From the NCBI GenBank assembly GCA_965539935.1, contig CBETVX010000025.1, positions 1-40,162 of the forward strand: a stretch of DNA of 40,162 nucleotides. Direction: 5' to 3'. The stretch's first letter is position 1. Each line of letters starts with the position of its first letter. The translations under genes were made by a program, and so were the position numbers. This document shows positions 8,235-15,954 of this stretch, piece after piece. The notes beneath the pieces were generated by a model. The model worked only from the letters and a program-made list of their open reading frames with translations. It was not told the origin of the DNA and made no database searches. The DNA comes from CBETVX01 sp965539935. GTDB lineage: Bacteria; Bacillota; Clostridia; Peptostreptococcales; Caminicellaceae.

Positions 8235-9470
8235 ATGAGCTTAGTATCAGGAGATACTATATGGACTAAGTTAAATAAAATTCCTAAAAAATATACATAT
8301 CTAAGCAATGACATAAAATGTGAAGTAGCAATAATTGGTGCTGGAATAACTGGAGCCCTTTGTTCTTACTATTTTGCTGAGGCTGGAATAGATACTGTTA
8401 TAGTTGATAAAAATATTATTGGTTATGGAAGTACTAGAGCTTCAACCTCTATTTTACAGTATGAAATAGATACAGACCTTATTGGACTTAAAGGTCTTAT
8501 AGGACTGGATAATGCTGTAAAAGCCTTTAACTTGTGTAAAAAGGCAGTATATGATATAGGTGATATTGTTAATAAACTAGATGATAACTGTGACTTTAAT
8601 TATAGGGATTGTTTTTATTATACTGACAAGGAAAGTCATAAAAAAATTATTAAAAAAGAATTTGAATTAAGAAAAGAAAATGGCTTTGAAGTGGAGTTTA
8701 TAGATGAACATAGGGGCAAAGAATTATTTTCTTTTCCTATCAAAGCAGGTATATATTCAAAGGGAAGTGCAGGAGAGATTGATCCTTATAGATTTGCCCA
8801 TGGACTTATATCTAAAGGAGTTAAAAATGGACTAAGAGTATATGAAAATACTAAAGTAATAGATATTCAATGGGAACAAGACGGTGTAACTTTAATAACA
8901 GAAAATCAGTTTGAAATAAGAGCTAAAAGGGTTATAATAGCAACTGGATTTGATGCTAAAAATTATATAGACGAAAAAACCACAGCCATGGCAAGGTCTT
9001 TCACAATATGCACAAAACCAGTTAATAATCTTGAAGGCTGGTATAATAAATGTATTATAAGGGATTATGGTAATCCTTATACCTATCTACGAGTAACTGG
9101 AGATAATCGAATAATCATAGGTGGAGAAGATATACCTTTAGGAGGAAATAATAGTAAGATATCAAGGTTATCAAATGATGACCCAGTGGCCATTGAAAAA
9201 TTCAAGATATTAGAGGAAAGATTAACAAGACTTTTTCCTAATATAGAAGACTTAGAAGTAGAATATAGGTTTAGTGGACATTTTGGAGAATCGGGAGATA
9301 GCCTACCTTATATTGGTGAATATAAAAAATATCCCAACTATTATTTTTGTCTAGGATGTGGCTCAAATGGAATACTGTATGCTGTATTGGGAGGACAATT
9401 ACTGAGGGATCTATATTTAGGAATGAATCCACCAGAATTAGAATTATTTAAAATACCAAGACAAAATTAA
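8235..9470 (+). CDS. FAD-dependent oxidoreductase (DAO / glycine oxidase-like family)
   Basis: A 411-residue flavoprotein of the D-amino-acid oxidase (DAO) family, which oxidises amines such as amino acids or sarcosine-like compounds; the substrate cannot be told from sequence. The N-terminal Rossmann motif EVAIIGAGITGALCSYYF (about residues 30-47) binds FAD, followed by the acidic VIVDK that contacts ribose. The C-terminal FAD-binding end has SGHFGESGDSLPYIG and a GCGSNGILYAVLGG motif. The frame is open further upstream to an ATG at 8175, but AAAGGAGG six bases before 8235 fixes the start. No signal peptide or membrane segment, so it is cytoplasmic. It is a single-gene unit with its own terminator. 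Confidence 0.82.
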   Translation: MSLVSGDTIWTKLNKIPKKYTYLSNDIKCEVAIIGAGITGALCSYYFAEAGIDTVIVDKNIIGYGSTRASTSILQYEIDTDLIGLKGLIGLDNAVKAFNLCKKAVYDIGDIVNKLDDNCDFNYRDCFYYTDKESHKKIIKKEFELRKENGFEVEFIDEHRGKELFSFPIKAGIYSKGSAGEIDPYRFAHGLISKGVKNGLRVYENTKVIDIQWEQDGVTLITENQFEIRAKRVIIATGFDAKNYIDEKTTAMARSFTICTKPVNNLEGWYNKCIIRDYGNPYTYLRVTGDNRIIIGGEDIPLGGNNSKISRLSNDDPVAIEKFKILEERLTRLFPNIEDLEVEYRFSGHFGESGDSLPYIGEYKKYPNYYFCLGCGSNGILYAVLGGQLLRDLYLGMNPPELELFKIPRQN

Positions 9471-9485
9471 ATACACTTAAAAGCA

Positions 9486-9514
9486 AAAAAGCAGGAGATT
9501 ATCTTCTGCTTTTG
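9486..9514 (+). terminator. Intrinsic terminator after the oxidoreductase
   Basis: AAAAGCAGGAGAT (9487-9499) pairs with ATCTTCTGCTTTT (9501-9513), with one G-T pair and an unusually tight loop, and a T tract formed by the right arm. Confidence 0.8.
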
Positions 9515-9652
9515 ATATTTTACCAAAGAAAATAATGAGGGTATTTAACTATATACTTAGCACCATCTTTTTATAAAAAAGCTATATATTTATTTAAGTT
9601 TTGATAAATACTATATAGGCAACAATTTATCTAGTGGGATGGTGATAAATAT

Positions 9653-9838
9653 ATGTCAAGAAGATTTGAAACTAGAAAAACAGAAAAAATTATAGATGAG
9701 TTATTTTGTCCAGAATACCAATCTTTATCTGTAAGTATAGAAGAAGGATATGGAGTTTGTACAAATCAACAGTGTGAAGTTGAGGGAAATGTAAAAAAAT
9801 GTAATGATAGAAATTGCGATAATGTTATGACAGACTAA
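9653..9838 (+). CDS. Small cysteine-rich protein of unknown function
   Basis: A 61-residue hypothetical protein with five cysteines (C19, C36, C41, C49, C54) in a short, charged chain. The last four lie in CTNQQC and CNDRNC, so a small metal-binding knuckle is possible. It has no membrane segment or signal peptide. A modest GGTGAT ribosome binding site precedes the ATG. A perfect terminator 35 bp downstream makes it a stand-alone transcription unit, which supports it being a real gene. I do not recognise the family by name. Confidence 0.6.
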   Translation: MSRRFETRKTEKIIDELFCPEYQSLSVSIEEGYGVCTNQQCEVEGNVKKCNDRNCDNVMTD

Positions 9839-9871
9839 GACAATGCTTTCTGTGATGAATGGCCTAAGGTT

Positions 9872-9900
9872 TAAAATGCTACCTTTATGGTAGCATTTTA
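9872..9900 (+). terminator. Intrinsic terminator after the Cys-rich gene
   Basis: A perfect 11-bp stem, AAAATGCTACC (9873-9883) with GGTAGCATTTT (9889-9899), and a 5-nt loop. The right arm supplies the T run. Confidence 0.88.
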
Positions 9901-9953
9901 TGTATTGTACTCTTATATACATAACAGATATAATAAGAGTTGGAGGTGAGCAG

Positions 9954-10793
9954 ATGAATCAAGAAGCCATAAGAGATTATGTGATATATAATGGAAAGTT
10001 ATTATCTACCAAGGAATTAGATTTGTTTAAGATATCATTAAGACCGGCAATATATGAAGTAATAAGAGTTATAGATGGTGAGCCCCTTTATTTGGAAGAA
10101 CATATTAGTAGACTTAGGAAGTCAGCTAAATTATTAAATATGAAAATAAATAAAGAAGATAATGAGTTGATTGAAGAAATATATTCTCTGATTAAGAAAA
10201 ATGAAAGCCCTAATCTAAATATCAAGATATTGTGTAATGGATTTCATGAAACTATTGAAAATGTATTTTTGTATTTTGTTAATAGTTTTTATCCACCAAA
10301 ATCTTTATATAATGATGGAATACATACCATACTATATGAAAGTGAAAGAGACAATCCCAATGCAAAAATTTCAAATAAAGAGTTAAGGGCAAAAATAGAT
10401 AAAATAAGAAAAAAAGAAGAAGCATTTGAAGCCCTTTTAGTCAATCATAGGGGTCAAATTACAGAGGGAAGTCGATCAAATGTTTTTTTTGTTGGTGAAA
10501 ATAAGATATTCACTCCACCGGCTAAAAAAGTTCTTTTAGGAGTGACGAGAACTAAAATATTAGAACTTTGTCATAAAAATAGAATCCAAGTTATAGAAAA
10601 GGATATTTTAGTAAATAAAATAAAGGAATATGATGGAGCATTTATAACAGGCACATCTATAAATGTACTACCTATAAAAAGTATAAATGACAAGAAATTA
10701 GACTCAGAAAAAAATTATTTAATTAAAAAACTTATGGGAATATATGAAGATGATATGAAAAACTATATAAGCAAGAGAAAAATTAGGAGTTGA
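9954..10793 (+). CDS. Class IV PLP-dependent aminotransferase
   Basis: A 279-residue fold-type IV PLP enzyme, the family of branched-chain aminotransferase, D-alanine aminotransferase and aminodeoxychorismate lyase. K138 (NPNAKISN) is in the place of the Schiff-base lysine and E171 in ITEGSRSNVFFV is the conserved residue that contacts the PLP pyridine nitrogen. The phosphate-binding region GVTRTKILEL and the GTSINVLPI loop follow. Which substrate it uses is unclear; the length is between that of D-amino-acid and branched-chain enzymes. GGAGGTGAG fixes the start at 9954 although the frame is open upstream to 9900. pepT begins 4 bp downstream, so both are in one operon, consistent with use of peptide-derived amino acids. 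Confidence 0.82.
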   Translation: MNQEAIRDYVIYNGKLLSTKELDLFKISLRPAIYEVIRVIDGEPLYLEEHISRLRKSAKLLNMKINKEDNELIEEIYSLIKKNESPNLNIKILCNGFHETIENVFLYFVNSFYPPKSLYNDGIHTILYESERDNPNAKISNKELRAKIDKIRKKEEAFEALLVNHRGQITEGSRSNVFFVGENKIFTPPAKKVLLGVTRTKILELCHKNRIQVIEKDILVNKIKEYDGAFITGTSINVLPIKSINDKKLDSEKNYLIKKLMGIYEDDMKNYISKRKIRS

Positions 10794-10797
10794 TAAC

Positions 10798-12018
10798 ATG
10801 GAAAAATTAGTTGAAAGGTTTTTAAAATATGTAAAGATTGATACTGAATCTAATCCCGATTCAGCCACCTGTCCCAGTTCAGAAAAGCAATTTGACCTTG
10901 CCAGGGAGTTAGTAAAAGAGCTTGAAGGTTTAGGACTTGAGGATGTAAGTCTAGATGATAATGGTTATGTAATGGCAACTCTACCTTCTAATACAGATAA
11001 GGATATTCCTACCATAGGTTTTATTGCCCATATGGATACAAGTCCAGATTTTAGTGGAAAAAATGTAAAACCCCAGATAATTAAGAATTATGATGGGAAA
11101 GACATAGTGCTAAATAAAGATAAAAATATAGTTTTATCTCCTAAAGACTTTCCAGAACTTAAAAACTATATATCTCAAGATATTATTACAACCGATGGTA
11201 CTACTTTATTAGGAGCTGATAATAAAGCAGGTATAGCAGAGATAATCACTGCATTAGAGTATCTAATAGATAATCCTTCTATAAAACACGGCAGAATTAA
11301 AGTAGGCTTTACCCCTGATGAAGAAATAGGTAGGGGTGCAGATAGATTTGATACAGAAGAGTTTGGAGCTGATTTTGCATATACAATTGATGGTGGACCT
11401 ATAGGAGAACTAGAATATGAGAATTTTAATGCAGCCTATGCTAAGGTAACTATAAATGGAAGAAATGTTCATCCAGGTTCCGCAAAGAACAAAATGATTA
11501 ACTCTATATTAATAGCAATGGAGTTTAATTCAATGCTTCCAGTTAATGAGACACCAGCCCATACTGAAGGCTATGAGGGCTTCTATCATTTAAATGATAT
11601 TGAAGGGAATGTAGAAAAAACTGTTCTGAAATATATTATTAGAGACCATGATAAAGATAAATTTGAAAAGAAAAAGGAAAGAATAAAGAGAGCTGTAAAA
11701 TATATAAATGATAGCATGGGCTATGAAATAATTGAGCTTGAAATGAAGGACCAGTACTATAATATGAAAGAGAAAATTGAGCCTGTTTTTCATATAGTAG
11801 AAACAGCTGAAAGAGCTATGCAGGAAGTAGGAGTAACTCCTAACATAAAACCTATTAGAGGAGGTACCGATGGTGCCAGACTTTCTTTCATGGGTCTACC
11901 TTGTCCTAATATATTTACAGGGGGACATAATTTTCATGGAAAGTATGAATACATACCTATAGATTCAATGAAAAAAGCCGTTGAAGTTATAGTTAAAATA
12001 GTTGAACTATACAGTTAA
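10798..12018 (+). CDS. pepT: Peptidase T (tripeptide aminopeptidase)
   Basis: A 406-residue cytoplasmic zinc aminopeptidase (M20B) that removes the N-terminal residue from tripeptides. The metal and catalytic residues are visible: H78 and D80 in AHMDTSPD, D141 in LGADNKAG, the E175-E176 pair in TPDEEIGRGAD, and the later RGGTDGARLS and GGHNFHG motifs. The length matches the family (about 405-410). AGGAGT lies at the end of the upstream aminotransferase gene, 4 bp away. A shared terminator separates it from the convergent universal stress gene. Confidence 0.95.
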   Translation: MEKLVERFLKYVKIDTESNPDSATCPSSEKQFDLARELVKELEGLGLEDVSLDDNGYVMATLPSNTDKDIPTIGFIAHMDTSPDFSGKNVKPQIIKNYDGKDIVLNKDKNIVLSPKDFPELKNYISQDIITTDGTTLLGADNKAGIAEIITALEYLIDNPSIKHGRIKVGFTPDEEIGRGADRFDTEEFGADFAYTIDGGPIGELEYENFNAAYAKVTINGRNVHPGSAKNKMINSILIAMEFNSMLPVNETPAHTEGYEGFYHLNDIEGNVEKTVLKYIIRDHDKDKFEKKKERIKRAVKYINDSMGYEIIELEMKDQYYNMKEKIEPVFHIVETAERAMQEVGVTPNIKPIRGGTDGARLSFMGLPCPNIFTGGHNFHGKYEYIPIDSMKKAVEVIVKIVELYS

Positions 12019-12022
12019 TAAT

Positions 12023-12056
12023 AAAATAACTGTCTTCTAATGAAGGCAGTTATTTT
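12023..12056. terminator. Terminator between convergent pepT and usp genes
   Basis: AAAATAACTGTCTTC (12023-12037) pairs with GAAGGCAGTTATTTT (12042-12056), one G-T pair, 4-nt loop. A- and T-runs on both sides suggest it works in both directions. Confidence 0.85.
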
Positions 12057-12090
12057 AAAATAAGATTATTACTTTAAAAAGTATTTTTTA

Positions 12091-12519
12091 TTATCTTACT
12101 ACAAGTACAGGGATAGTTGCATGATGTATAACTTTATTAGTCACACTACCTAGTAAAAATCTTTTTCCAGCCGACATACCATGGGTACACATAATAGCAA
12201 GATCATAGTCTCCATCTTCAATAGTTTCTAAAATCGCATTTGCTGGATCGCCAACGGTTGTTTTAATAGAAACTTTAATACCGGAATCATCAAAAAATTT
12301 TTTTGCATCTTCAACTATTCTTTCAGCTATTTGTTCAGGACTAGATTCAATACTTGTAGATACCACTGGATCATATGCCCAGTTAAAAGCCGGAGTTAGA
12401 GCTTGGGCATTGAATATGACTATCTCAGCATCGTATTTAAGAGCTAAATCTTTTGCAAAATCATAGGATTTAGCACCGGTTTTAGATCCATCCACAGGAA
12501 GCAATATTTTTTTAAACAT
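12091..12519 (-). CDS. Universal stress protein (UspA family)
   Basis: A 142-residue cytoplasmic Usp-fold protein. It begins MFKKILLPVDGSKTGAKSY, the first beta strand with the conserved Asp, and ends with the nucleotide-binding loop GMSAGKRFLLGSVTNKVIHH followed by IPVLVV, close to the ATP-binding G-x2-G-x9-G-S/T pattern. Its role is survival under stress, usually through ATP binding. The frame extends to a GTG at 12540, but that GTG overlaps the AGGGAGG ribosome binding site of the ATG at 12519, so 12519 is the start. It is monocistronic on the minus strand. Confidence 0.92.
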   Translation of the reverse strand: MFKKILLPVDGSKTGAKSYDFAKDLALKYDAEIVIFNAQALTPAFNWAYDPVVSTSIESSPEQIAERIVEDAKKFFDDSGIKVSIKTTVGDPANAILETIEDGDYDLAIMCTHGMSAGKRFLLGSVTNKVIHHATIPVLVVR

Positions 12520-12773
12520 AATTATAAAACCTCCCTTCACAATAATAGTATTATTTATCTATTTATTATATACCCAATTATTATCTTAATAATATGATAA
12601 AATAATGTGATTTAAAAAGATTTTAATAAATAGATGAAAAAATTTTCAATTTTTTTAATTTTAAGAAGGAATTTTTGGTATTAATGTAAAATATATTATT
12701 TTAATGTGATATATAATAACTACATTTATATATAAAAAAGATACTACTATGGTATTGGGAGGAAGCGATATCC
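12520..12773. other. AT-rich divergent intergenic region
   Basis: About 254 bp between the divergent usp gene and the gene at 12774. It must hold promoters for both. It is nearly all A and T, so I cannot pick a single -35/-10 pair with confidence, and I see no structured RNA. Confidence 0.4.
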
Positions 12774-13004
12774 ATGAAGGAAAATGAATTAGCACATAAA
12801 AAAAATGAATCTCAAGAATTAAAAGAGTTAACTGAATTAGTTATAAAGTTTGTGGATTTTGCAAAACAACTAAAGGATGATGGAAAAATAACATATGATC
12901 AATATCATAATTTAACTAAAAATAAAATTGATTTTTTAAATAATGTAGCCGAAGAAAAACAAAGTTATAATGTAAATTCAGTTCAAAAAAACCTTTTCTA
13001 TTAA
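12774..13004 (+). CDS. Small charged protein of unknown function
   Basis: A 76-residue soluble hypothetical protein that is mostly predicted helix, with the stretch QELKELTELVIKFVDFAKQL and a following DDGKITYDQYHNLT segment. It has no Cys, signal peptide or membrane segment. GGGAGG lies upstream of the ATG and an intrinsic terminator overlaps its last codons, so it is its own transcription unit. The helix-turn-helix-like alternation hints at a small regulatory or sporulation protein, but nothing specific is seen. Confidence 0.6.
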   Translation: MKENELAHKKNESQELKELTELVIKFVDFAKQLKDDGKITYDQYHNLTKNKIDFLNNVAEEKQSYNVNSVQKNLFY

Positions 13005-13018
13005 AGAAAGGGTTTTTT
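12985..13018 (+). terminator. Terminator overlapping the end of the gene at 12774
   Basis: AAAAAACCTTTTCT (about 12985-12998) pairs with AGAAAGGGTTTTTT (13005-13018), one G-T pair. The stop codon (13002-13004) lies in the loop, so gene end and terminator are one unit. Confidence 0.85.
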
Positions 13019-13094
13019 TATTTCACTACATTGTATATAATTACAGATGTAAATAGACAACATAATAATATACGAAATGCTAGGAGGAAGAAAT

Positions 13095-13847
13095 ATGGGA
13101 TTACACACATTTTCGAGGACTGAATTATTAATTGGAAAAGATGGATTAGATAAATTATATAAATCTAAAGTAGCAGTTTTTGGAATAGGTGGAGTAGGAA
13201 CTTTTGTAGTTGAAGGACTTGCAAGAACGGGGGTAGGTAGTTTCGTTTTAGTTGATGATGACGACATATGTTTAACAAATATAAATAGACAAATCCACGC
13301 TTTGAGGAGTACAGTAGGAAAATCAAAGGTAGAGGTTATGAAAGAAAGAATACTAGACATAAATCCAAAGGCCCATGTCACCACTTTTCAAATGTTATAT
13401 AATGAAGAAACTGCCGATAAGTTGTTAGATAATAGTTATGATTATGTGGTAGATGCCATAGATATGGTAAGTTCAAAATTAGATTTAATAGAAAGATGTA
13501 AAAAGAGAAATATTCCTATAATGAGTAGTATGGGGGCAGGTAATAAACTAGATCCAACTAAGTTAGAAATTGCAGATATTTATGAAACATCTATATGCCC
13601 ATTGGCAAGGGTTATGCGTAAAGAACTTAAAAAAAGAGATATAAAGGATCTTAAAGTTGTATATTCACAAGAAAAGCCCATAACTCCAATGAATACTGAG
13701 TCTAACTGCAAAACAGATTGTATATGTACCAATAAAGATAGAACATGTGCAGAGAGAAGACAGATACCAGGAAGTGTTGCTTTTGTACCATCGGTGGCAG
13801 GATTGATAATAGCCTCAGAGGTAATTAAAGACCTATTAAATTCATAA
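13095..13847 (+). CDS. tcdA: tRNA threonylcarbamoyladenosine dehydratase
   Basis: A 250-residue E1-like enzyme (ThiF/MoeB/HesA family) that uses ATP to cyclise t6A37 to ct6A in tRNAs decoding ANN codons. The adenylation core shows VAVFGIGGVGTFVVEGLARTG, the VDDDDI acidic motif, NINRQ, and the substrate-binding VDAID motif. A later stretch has four cysteines (NCKTDCICTNKDRTC), found in TcdA/YgdL-type proteins. The length fits TcdA. AGGAGGA fixes the start at 13095, six codons after an in-frame ATG at 13077 that overlaps that site. Confidence 0.88.
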   Translation: MGLHTFSRTELLIGKDGLDKLYKSKVAVFGIGGVGTFVVEGLARTGVGSFVLVDDDDICLTNINRQIHALRSTVGKSKVEVMKERILDINPKAHVTTFQMLYNEETADKLLDNSYDYVVDAIDMVSSKLDLIERCKKRNIPIMSSMGAGNKLDPTKLEIADIYETSICPLARVMRKELKKRDIKDLKVVYSQEKPITPMNTESNCKTDCICTNKDRTCAERRQIPGSVAFVPSVAGLIIASEVIKDLLNS

Positions 13848-13888
13848 CTTAAAAATTTCTATCTAATACTGATAAATTTTTCAAAGAG

Positions 13889-14005
13889 TATAATATATAG
13901 AAACGAGGAGAAAATATTACCATCAAAAGTAAAAAGGTTTTTAAAAAGATATGTAGAACTATAGTTTTGTACTGGTATGTTCAATACAAAACTATAGTTT
14001 TTATT
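13889..14005 (+). other. Promoter - ribosome binding site - terminator cassette with no ATG/GTG/TTG start
   Basis: A perfect -10 TATAAT (13889-13894) is followed at 13905-13910 by GAGGAG, a normal ribosome binding site, then by ATA (13914) or ATT (13916) where a start codon should be. From ATA there is a 16-codon frame (I-L-P-S-K-V-K-R-F-L-K-R-Y-V-E-L, stop TAG); from ATT a 35-36-codon frame. A 15-bp perfect stem (13957-13971 with 13985-13999) then T tract ends the unit. It may be a tiny gene with a rare start, a small RNA, or a decayed gene. Confidence 0.4.
13957..14004 (+). terminator. Strong intrinsic terminator
   Basis: AACTATAGTTTTGTA (13957-13971) and its exact inverse at 13985-13999, a 13-nt loop, and TTT following. 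It closes the cassette above and probably also the tcdA transcript. Confidence 0.8.
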
Positions 14006-14195
14006 TTTAATAAGGAAAATACATAGAACAGTGATTTTTAAAAATGAGAAATCTTATCTATAAGAAAGTAGTAACTTTAGTCTATTTATAGCAAATGACA
14101 AAAATAAAACTGTACAATAGGTTGATTAATTAAGATGAATAATGATATATTTAAAGTGTAGGATATTTGTCCAAGAATGTTAGGAGGGAAATTTA

Positions 14196-15524
14196 GTGAA
14201 GAAGCGGGTAGCATCTGTCGTAGCTTCAATATGTTTATTTTCAACAAGTTTTATAAGTTATGGACTTGAAACTGAATCATTTGATTTATCAGTTTATAAA
14301 AATGGTGTGGAACATGAAGATGTAATGATGATTCAAAAAGCCTTATTAAAGGATGGAGTATTTGAAAATACTAAAATAACTGAATATTATGGACCAATTA
14401 CTGAGGAAGCAGTTAAAAAATTTCAAAAAAAATACGGATTAACAGCTGATGGGGTAGTTGGAAAATCTACTATAGAAAAAATGGAAGAATTAGGATTATT
14501 CACATATGGAATACTTACGGAAAATGTATATAAAAAGGGTATTGAACATAAAGATATAGAGATTATTCAAAAAGCCCTATATCATGATGGCGTTTATAAA
14601 AATGATTTTTATACCACATATTTTGGAGAGGATACTGAAAATGCAGTGAAGTCTTTTCAGAAAAAATATGGACTGGCTGTTGATGGAGTAGTAGGTAAAA
14701 CAACAATAGATAAATTAGAGGAATTAGGATTAGTAATTCATAATGAAGATGCTACAACTTCTAACAGTGTACTTGGAAACCTATCATTATCTGTATATAA
14801 AAAGGGAATGACTCACGACGATATAAAAGTAATACAGAAAGCATTAAGTAAAGTAGGCACTTTTAAAGAAGAAAGCTTTACAACATATTATGGTTCAGTA
14901 ACTGAAAGTGCGGTAAAATCTTTCCAAAGCAAATATGGACTAGAGGCCGATGGCATAGTGGGAGGAACTACTATAGAAAAGATGGAGTCCTTAGGATTAG
15001 TTACCCATACTCCTGTAAGTAGAAGCAGCACTTCTTCAAGAAGAGGATATGGGGAATATCTTGATTGGTGGACACAAGTAGACAATAAAATAATTAAACC
15101 AGGAGATGTTTTAGAGATTAAAGACTTAGATACTGGAAAGACATTTAAGGTAGTTGCTATTGCAGGAAGTAATCATATGGATGTTGAAACCGCATCTTTA
15201 AATGATACTAAAATCATGAAGGATTTATGGGGTGGAGATTTTAGTTGGGAGAGAAGAGCAGTTATTGTATATAAAGGGGATAGGGCTATAGCAGCCTCCT
15301 TAAATGGGATGCCCCATGCAGGTAGAGATGATAAACCCTATGGAGAGTATGTTAGTGGAAGATCTCAAGGATATGGGTATGGATATAACTTAGATAAAGT
15401 TAAAAATAATGGTATGGACGGAGTAATATGTCTTCACTTTAAGGGAAGTTTACTTCATAAAAATGATAAATCCGATGACAAGCATCAGTATCAAGTTAAA
15501 AGAGCTGCAGGTTTAGTTAAATAG
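14196..15524 (+). CDS. Exported protein with three peptidoglycan-binding repeats and a conserved C-terminal domain
   Basis: A 442-residue protein starting at GTG with AGGAGGG upstream. Residues 1-25 are a signal peptide (KKR then a hydrophobic core, cleavage near SYG-LE). Three PG_binding_1 repeats follow at about 33-92, 107-170 and 200-265, each with a YGxxTExAVKxFQxKYGL core and ADGxVGxxTIxKMEELG end. After a Ser/Arg linker, residues about 285-442 form a conserved domain with WTQVDNKIIKPGD, HMDVE, GMPHAGRDDKPYG and a C-terminal CLHFKGSLLHKND...DDKHQ motif rich in His and Asp, seen in clostridial cell-wall proteins; its activity is not known to me. A role at the cell wall or spore is likely. 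Confidence 0.82.
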   Translation: MKKRVASVVASICLFSTSFISYGLETESFDLSVYKNGVEHEDVMMIQKALLKDGVFENTKITEYYGPITEEAVKKFQKKYGLTADGVVGKSTIEKMEELGLFTYGILTENVYKKGIEHKDIEIIQKALYHDGVYKNDFYTTYFGEDTENAVKSFQKKYGLAVDGVVGKTTIDKLEELGLVIHNEDATTSNSVLGNLSLSVYKKGMTHDDIKVIQKALSKVGTFKEESFTTYYGSVTESAVKSFQSKYGLEADGIVGGTTIEKMESLGLVTHTPVSRSSTSSRRGYGEYLDWWTQVDNKIIKPGDVLEIKDLDTGKTFKVVAIAGSNHMDVETASLNDTKIMKDLWGGDFSWERRAVIVYKGDRAIAASLNGMPHAGRDDKPYGEYVSGRSQGYGYGYNLDKVKNNGMDGVICLHFKGSLLHKNDKSDDKHQYQVKRAAGLVK

Positions 15525-15606
15525 TTTACAAATAAAAAATCTATAAAAAACTTTAAAATATTGTTTATTTTTCGTAAAAAAGGATATAAATAAAATAAAT
15601 ATTAAA
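15525..15606. other. AT-rich intergenic segment
   Basis: Non-coding stretch after the peptidoglycan-binding gene. No clear terminator hairpin is seen; an AAAAAACTTT/AAATATTG run is too weak to call. Confidence 0.3.
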
Positions 15607-15635
15607 TTGACTATAAGTGAAATTTAGTATAAAAT
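15607..15635 (+). promoter_or_regulatory. Sigma-A-like promoter for the small membrane protein gene
   Basis: -35 TTGACT (15607-15612), 17-nt spacing, -10 TAAAAT (15630-15635; TATAAAAT in context), about 65 bp before the ATG at 15700. Confidence 0.6.
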
Positions 15636-15699
15636 CAGGGATTAATGATACCTAAAAAAATAAGAGATAAATTTATAGAGATATTTAGGGGGTAAAAGG

Positions 15700-15807
15700 A
15701 TGAAGGAATTTGATTTTAAAGCTTTAGCTGTAGGGGCAGCATATTTTTCAATTATATTTGGAGCTGCCATGTTTTTAATGAATATTAATAGTTATTTAAG
15801 TATATAA
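15700..15807 (+). CDS. 35-residue single-span membrane protein
   Basis: A short gene, M-K-E-F-D-F-K-A-L-A at its start, then a hydrophobic, small-residue-rich segment (residues about 8-29, GAAYFSIIFGAAMFLMNI) and a short tail ending N-S-Y-L-S-I. It has its own promoter, an AGGGGG ribosome binding site 7 bp before the ATG, and a terminator directly after, all strong signs of a real gene. GxxxxA-type spacing suggests helix packing in the membrane. The function is unknown; proteins of this kind are common in sporulation or as small envelope proteins, which I infer only from its place before sleB. Confidence 0.7.
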   Translation: MKEFDFKALAVGAAYFSIIFGAAMFLMNINSYLSI

Positions 15808-15820
15808 GATAGTTTATTTT

Positions 15821-15850
15821 GAAGTCTTGGTTCTAAACCAAGGCTTTTAT
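15821..15850 (+). terminator. Terminator after the small membrane protein gene
   Basis: AAGTCTTGGTT (15822-15832) pairs with AACCAAGGCTT (15836-15846), one G-T pair, 3-nt loop, followed by TTT and a downstream T-rich tract. Confidence 0.88.
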
Positions 15851-15954
15851 CTTTTTTTGCAATGTAAATTTATTACTTAAATAGAATAAAACCCTATTTT
15901 TTAACAGAGAATACTATATAAGATTAAAGGATTAAACAAAGGAGAGGAATAGGG

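Noticed and set aside
13001..13384. Minus-strand 127-codon frame
   Set aside because: Antisense of tcdA with an improbable composition and no ribosome binding site.
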